Assembly (NCBI RefSeq): GCF_002843235.3
Contig: NZ_CP031123.2
Coordinates: 3,720,001 to 3,784,000, forward strand
Length of the DNA: 64,000 bases
Source of the DNA: Providencia huaxiensis
GTDB lineage: Bacteria; Pseudomonadota; Gammaproteobacteria; Enterobacterales; Enterobacteriaceae
Direction of reading: 5' to 3'
Below, in pieces: positions 60,769-64,000 of the stretch (the first letter of the stretch is position 1; the number at the start of each line of letters is the position of its first letter). The notes beneath the pieces are model-generated. The model saw only the letters and a list, made by a program, of their open reading frames with translations. It did not search any database and was not told the origin of the DNA. Position numbers and translations under genes: made by a program.

Positions 60769-61599
60769 ATGTATGAAACAAATACTACAAATGACTCCAA
60801 ATTAACCAAAATGATTGGCTTAAACCACACAACTGTGCAACAAAAAGGCAACCTTGATTTGCCCGTTAATGATTACGTTGCGGAAGAATATCCTGTCGCT
60901 TTAGTCTTTAATGGCATATCTCACGTGGTGATGATGGCAACGCCAAAAGATTTGGCGGATTTTGCTGTCGGGTTTGCCCTTTCGGAAGGAATAATACAGT
61001 CAGGTGATGAAATTCGTGGAATTGATATCGTTGAAGGCTGCAACCGCGGAATTGAAGTACAGGTTGAATTATCTAGCCGCCGATTTATGGAACTCAAAGA
61101 ACGTCGCCGTAATCTAGCTGGGCGTACGGGCTGTGGCATTTGTGGTACAGAGCAACTTGACGAAATTTTCAAACCGATCGCCCCTCTGCCTTTTACTCAA
61201 ACTTTTTCTTTATCGCACCTCGATAATGCATTACATGAATTGAAAAAAGTGCAAGAAATTGGCGCACTGACGGGTTGTACCCACGCTGCCGCATGGATCT
61301 CTCCAGAAGGGCAATTAGTCGGTGGATGTGAAGATGTCGGCCGTCATGTAGCACTTGATAAACTTTTAGGCATGAAACATCGCAACCAATGGCAACAAGG
61401 CGCAGTACTGGTTTCCAGCCGCGCGAGTTATGAGATGGTGCAAAAAGCCGCCAGTTGCGGTGCTGAAATCCTATTTGCCGTCTCTGCGGCTACCGCCCTC
61501 GCTATCGAGGTCGCAGAGAAAGCCAATTTGACGTTAGTTGGATTCTGTCGTCAGGGGAAAGCGACAGTGTTTACGCATAGCTTTCGTATCAGGAACTAA
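60769..61599 (+). CDS. fdhD: Formate dehydrogenase sulfurtransferase FdhD
   Basis: Transfers sulfur from IscS to the molybdenum cofactor of formate dehydrogenases. 276 residues from ATG 60769 with AGGA nine bases upstream (E. coli 277); ATG 60751 is in frame but unsupported. The sulfur-relay CGICG motif, [20 protein letters not shown], and [13 protein letters not shown] are present. Divergent from fdoG over 174 bases, the same arrangement as in E. coli. Confidence 0.95.
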   Translation: MYETNTTNDSKLTKMIGLNHTTVQQKGNLDLPVNDYVAEEYPVALVFNGISHVVMMATPKDLADFAVGFALSEGIIQSGDEIRGIDIVEGCNRGIEVQVELSSRRFMELKERRRNLAGRTGCGICGTEQLDEIFKPIAPLPFTQTFSLSHLDNALHELKKVQEIGALTGCTHAAAWISPEGQLVGGCEDVGRHVALDKLLGMKHRNQWQQGAVLVSSRASYEMVQKAASCGAEILFAVSAATALAIEVAEKANLTLVGFCRQGKATVFTHSFRIRN

Positions 61600-61690
61600 T
61601 TTTTAAAAATTAAATCTAATAATTGCAATATCATATAAATTATATCAAATTGAAAAATAATAAATATTTGTCATTTTAACTTATTATTTT

Positions 61691-61725
61691 TGTCGTATTT
61701 TCTCCATTGAGAAATGTCGTATTTT
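61691..61725 (+). repeat. Direct repeats in the AbiE promoter (likely antitoxin operator)
   Basis: TGTCGTATTTT occurs at 61691-61701 and again at 61715-61725, 24 bases apart start to start. The second copy lies in the spacer of the promoter and the first just upstream of the -35 box, so a bound protein would block or modulate RNA polymerase. AbiEi-type antitoxins are known to repress their own operons by binding repeats. Confidence 0.65.
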
Positions 61726-61735
61726 TGATTATAAT
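61707..61735 (+). promoter_or_regulatory. Promoter of the AbiE-type operon
   Basis: -35 TTGAGA (61707-61712), 17-base spacer, -10 TATAAT (61730-61735). 25 bases before the ATG, which has AGGAGG as ribosome binding site. Confidence 0.75.
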
Positions 61736-61760
61736 ATAATCAAAGCGCATAGGAGGTATA

Positions 61761-62165
61761 ATGACAATACAAGACAGAATACAAAAAAAAGTAAAGCGTT
61801 CTAAACGTTCTGTTTTCCTACGCTCTGACTTTTCAAAAATAGCTGATTATGATCAAGTAGGCCGTATACTCAAAAAACTTACAGACAATGGTTTATTAAT
61901 GAGAATTGGTTATGGTGTCTATGTAAGAGCCAGAGTGAATCGCATCACTGGTAAATTAATGCCAGATAACCCAAGTGGTGCTGATGGCGTTATTATCGAA
62001 GTAATGAAAAAACTCAATGTTGATTATACTTTTGATAAGCTATCTCTGATGAATTTGTCTGGTGAGAGTACACAAATTCCTTCTAATATTAAAATCATCC
62101 CTAAAAATCCTAAATTTACTCGTAAAATTAAGGTAGGGAAACAAAGTATCAATGAAACTCGATAG
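61761..62165 (+). CDS. AbiEi-like antitoxin (winged helix, DUF6088 type)
   Basis: 134 residues. N-terminal winged helix (VFLRSDFSKIADYDQVGRIL, LLMRIGYGVYVRAR) typical of AbiEi antitoxins, which neutralise the AbiEii nucleotidyltransferase and repress their own promoter. It is short: many AbiEi proteins have 180-280 residues, so the C-terminal domain is reduced. AGGAGG five bases before ATG; overlaps the toxin gene by 14 bases. Confidence 0.8.
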   Translation: MTIQDRIQKKVKRSKRSVFLRSDFSKIADYDQVGRILKKLTDNGLLMRIGYGVYVRARVNRITGKLMPDNPSGADGVIIEVMKKLNVDYTFDKLSLMNLSGESTQIPSNIKIIPKNPKFTRKIKVGKQSINETR

Positions 62166-63117
62166 CTCTTTATTTATTGATGTTGCCGATGCCATAGGGC
62201 TCGGCAACCCAGCGATAGTTGAAAAAGATTATTATGTTGTTCAATTACTTAAACTCCTATCTAACTTTCAGTTTACATATCACCAAGCTATCTTTTCAGG
62301 AGGAACAGCTCTCGCCAAATCGGATATCAAAACTTATCGAATGTCTGAAGACATTGATATAAAACTAATTCCAAACCAAAGATATTCTGAATTAGCATCT
62401 CGAAATGCAAGAAAAACAGCCCGAAGAGAAATAAAAAACATTATTGAAGAAATAATTAACCAAAATTCTATTTTTTCTTTAGATAATGCGCCTTCTGTTA
62501 AAGATGAATACCGCTATTTTTCCTTTGATATCCGTTATCCTCAAGATCACAGGCAAGCACCATGTTTACGTCCTTTTATAAAATTAGAATTTATAGAGAC
62601 AGACCTTCTTAGTGAACCCATATCTAGGAATATTCAATCTATTTATTCAAATGTTACAGAATCTGATATCGAAATTTATAACATGATTTGCTCGGCAATT
62701 ATTGACACTCAAGCTGAAAAGTTACTATCGATGCTACGAAGAACAGCGAGTGTCGCAAGAAATGGCCAACGTGAAGATGATGAGACACTTATTCGACATG
62801 TTTATGATACTTTTCATATACAGCTATCCCAACCATCTAATATTGAATTCTTAAGTCAATTACTGAAAAAAGCACTTGATGGAGATATTACAAGATATGG
62901 AAATCAACATACACAACTGGTTGACTCGCCTATTACAGAACTTCGCTATGGGCTAAAATTATTAGTAGAAACCCCAAAATTCATAGAGCGTTATAATAAC
63001 TATGTAAGTCCTATGGTTTATGCAGAAGTTCCTACTCAATGGGATGAAGCAATTATTGCTTTTACTAGCTTAGCTCATCAAGTATTGGATTATATAGAAC
63101 AAGAACTTAATAAATAA
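62152..63117 (+). CDS. AbiEii-family nucleotidyltransferase toxin
   Basis: 321 residues. Nucleotidyltransferase core: VEKDYYVVQLLKLL, then motif I FSGGTALAKSD...RMSEDIDIKL near residues 45-72, the GG-x-A-L-x-K and SEDID hallmark of AbiEii/AbiGii. These toxins transfer nucleotides to tRNA or other targets and give type IV-like toxin-antitoxin and phage abortive infection phenotypes. The AT-rich cassette lies between fdhD and mnmE, both conserved genes, suggesting acquisition. Confidence 0.85.
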   Translation: MKLDSSLFIDVADAIGLGNPAIVEKDYYVVQLLKLLSNFQFTYHQAIFSGGTALAKSDIKTYRMSEDIDIKLIPNQRYSELASRNARKTARREIKNIIEEIINQNSIFSLDNAPSVKDEYRYFSFDIRYPQDHRQAPCLRPFIKLEFIETDLLSEPISRNIQSIYSNVTESDIEIYNMICSAIIDTQAEKLLSMLRRTASVARNGQREDDETLIRHVYDTFHIQLSQPSNIEFLSQLLKKALDGDITRYGNQHTQLVDSPITELRYGLKLLVETPKFIERYNNYVSPMVYAEVPTQWDEAIIAFTSLAHQVLDYIEQELNK

Positions 63118-63188
63118 ACTAAAAGTTAGCCAATTTTTATTACCCATTGGCTAACCACTGTACCTTTTATCTTACTAGCTAATAGTCA

Positions 63189-64000
63189 TCACTTCCCGAT
63201 ACAAAAACTTGAGAAGATACGGCCTAATAAATCATCAGAGGTAAATTCACCGGTAATTTCACTAAGTTCCTGCTGAGCTAAACGCAATTCTTCTGCTAAT
63301 AACTCACCGGAGCGAGCATTCACTAACTGGTCATAACCCTGTTCTAGGTGAACGGCGGCTGCATTTAGTGCTTGTAAATGGCGGCTACGTGCTAAGAAAC
63401 CACCTTCTGTATTGCTGTTAAAGCCAATGGCTTCTTTTAGGTGATCGCGCAGCAAATCGATGCCTTTTTCTTCGCGTGCAGACAAACGAATTAACGGATA
63501 ACGCGTATTATCAATAAACTCAACGGGTTCACCCGTCATATCCGCTTTGTTACGAATTACGGTGACCGGAAGTTCATCGGGTAAACGCGCCATAAATTCA
63601 GGCCAAATCTCTTGTGGTTCAGTTGCATCGGTTGTGGTGCTATCTACCATAAACAGCACGTGGTCCGCTTGTTCAATCTCTTTCCACGCACGTTCAATAC
63701 CAATTCGCTCAACTTCATCACTGGCTTCACGCAGGCCTGCGGTATCAATGATATGCAAAGGCATACCATCAATGTGAATATGTTCACGCAACACATCACG
63801 CGTCGTACCCGCAATATCCGTGACAATCGCAGCTTCGCGACCCGCCAATGCATTTAACAAGCTCGATTTACCTGCATTTGGGCGCCCGGCAATCACCACT
63901 TTCATTCCTTCACGTAATAAACTGCCTTGGCGAGCTTGGGAACGAACTTGTTCTAAATCTGCCACGACTTCATTGAGTTTTGCTTCAATTTTACCGTCAG
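63189..64000 (-). CDS. mnmE: tRNA modification GTPase MnmE (3' part; runs off window)
   Basis: The C-terminal 270 residues are present and the frame is open to the window edge. G domain inserted in the helical domain: [14 protein letters not shown] (P-loop), [19 protein letters not shown]; the protein ends with the catalytic FCIGK. With MnmG it makes 5-carboxymethylaminomethyl uridine in tRNA wobble positions. The start lies outside the window. Confidence 0.97.
   Translation of the reverse strand, partial: DGKIEAKLNEVVADLEQVRSQARQGSLLREGMKVVIAGRPNAGKSSLLNALAGREAAIVTDIAGTTRDVLREHIHIDGMPLHIIDTAGLREASDEVERIGIERAWKEIEQADHVLFMVDSTTTDATEPQEIWPEFMARLPDELPVTVIRNKADMTGEPVEFIDNTRYPLIRLSAREEKGIDLLRDHLKEAIGFNSNTEGGFLARSRHLQALNAAAVHLEQGYDQLVNARSGELLAEELRLAQQELSEITGEFTSDDLLGRIFSSFCIGK

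Overview
The window looks like the chromosome of an AT-rich member of the Morganellaceae, most likely Providencia. Proteins of the conserved core (WaaA, WaaP, WaaG, CoaD, MutM, RpmB/RpmG, CoaBC, Dut, SlmA, PyrE, RNase PH, YicC, Ugd, FdoGHI, MnmE) read as close homologues of their enterobacterial counterparts and keep much of the familiar gene order, but codon use and intergenic regions are much more AT-rich than in Escherichia. The genus is inferred from gene content and recalled protein similarity, not from a search.

Layout. 1-11.2 kb: lipopolysaccharide core locus: a cut-off GT52-type transferase, a GT39/ArnT-like membrane transferase, waaA, coaD, mutM, a GT2 transferase, a waaL-type ligase, a GT8 transferase, then waaQ-waaG-waaP. 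11.4-17.9 kb: housekeeping block rpmB-rpmG, radC, coaBC-dut, slmA, rph-pyrE (with an attenuator-like hairpin) and yicC. 18.4-22.0 kb: an unassigned catabolic operon (MFS transporter, RraA-fold protein, nitrilase-fold amidase, GntR regulator) with a shared palindromic operator. 22.0-27.3 kb: a purine nucleoside module (PunA-type phosphorylase, NupG-like and DMT transporters, divergent ROK regulator) and a lone thiM. 27.4-30.5 kb: waaY, ugd and a UDP-glucuronate 4-epimerase, probably serving the LPS core. 30.7-34.1 kb: a sulfatase/LTA-synthase-like gene split by an IS3-family element. 34.1-38.3 kb: fdhE-selA-selB.

38.9-55.3 kb is a block of accessory metabolism: a hexuronate/hexonate regulon (uxuA, uxuR-like gene, rspA/manD, rspB, MFS, uxuB-like) with an array of TTGGTTAACCAA operators and a CRP-like site; a DUF1275 protein coupled to an ion channel with an aberrant selectivity filter; a two-domain nitrilase whose second half has lost catalytic residues; and an oxalate operon with two Frc copies, Oxc and an AEC carrier. 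55.9-61.6 kb: formate dehydrogenase-O (fdoGHI, with an in-frame UGA read as selenocysteine) and divergent fdhD. 61.7-63.1 kb: an AbiE-type toxin-antitoxin pair with operator repeats. The window ends inside mnmE.

How the genes fit together: Frc/Oxc turn oxalate into CO2 and formate; the neighbouring FdoGHI oxidises formate; FdhD and FdhE mature that enzyme; and SelA/SelB decode its UGA. The window therefore holds a nearly complete oxalate-to-formate-to-quinone route, interrupted between fdoI and fdhE by the accessory block. The other theme is cell-surface carbohydrate assembly. No tRNA, rRNA or CRISPR array was seen.
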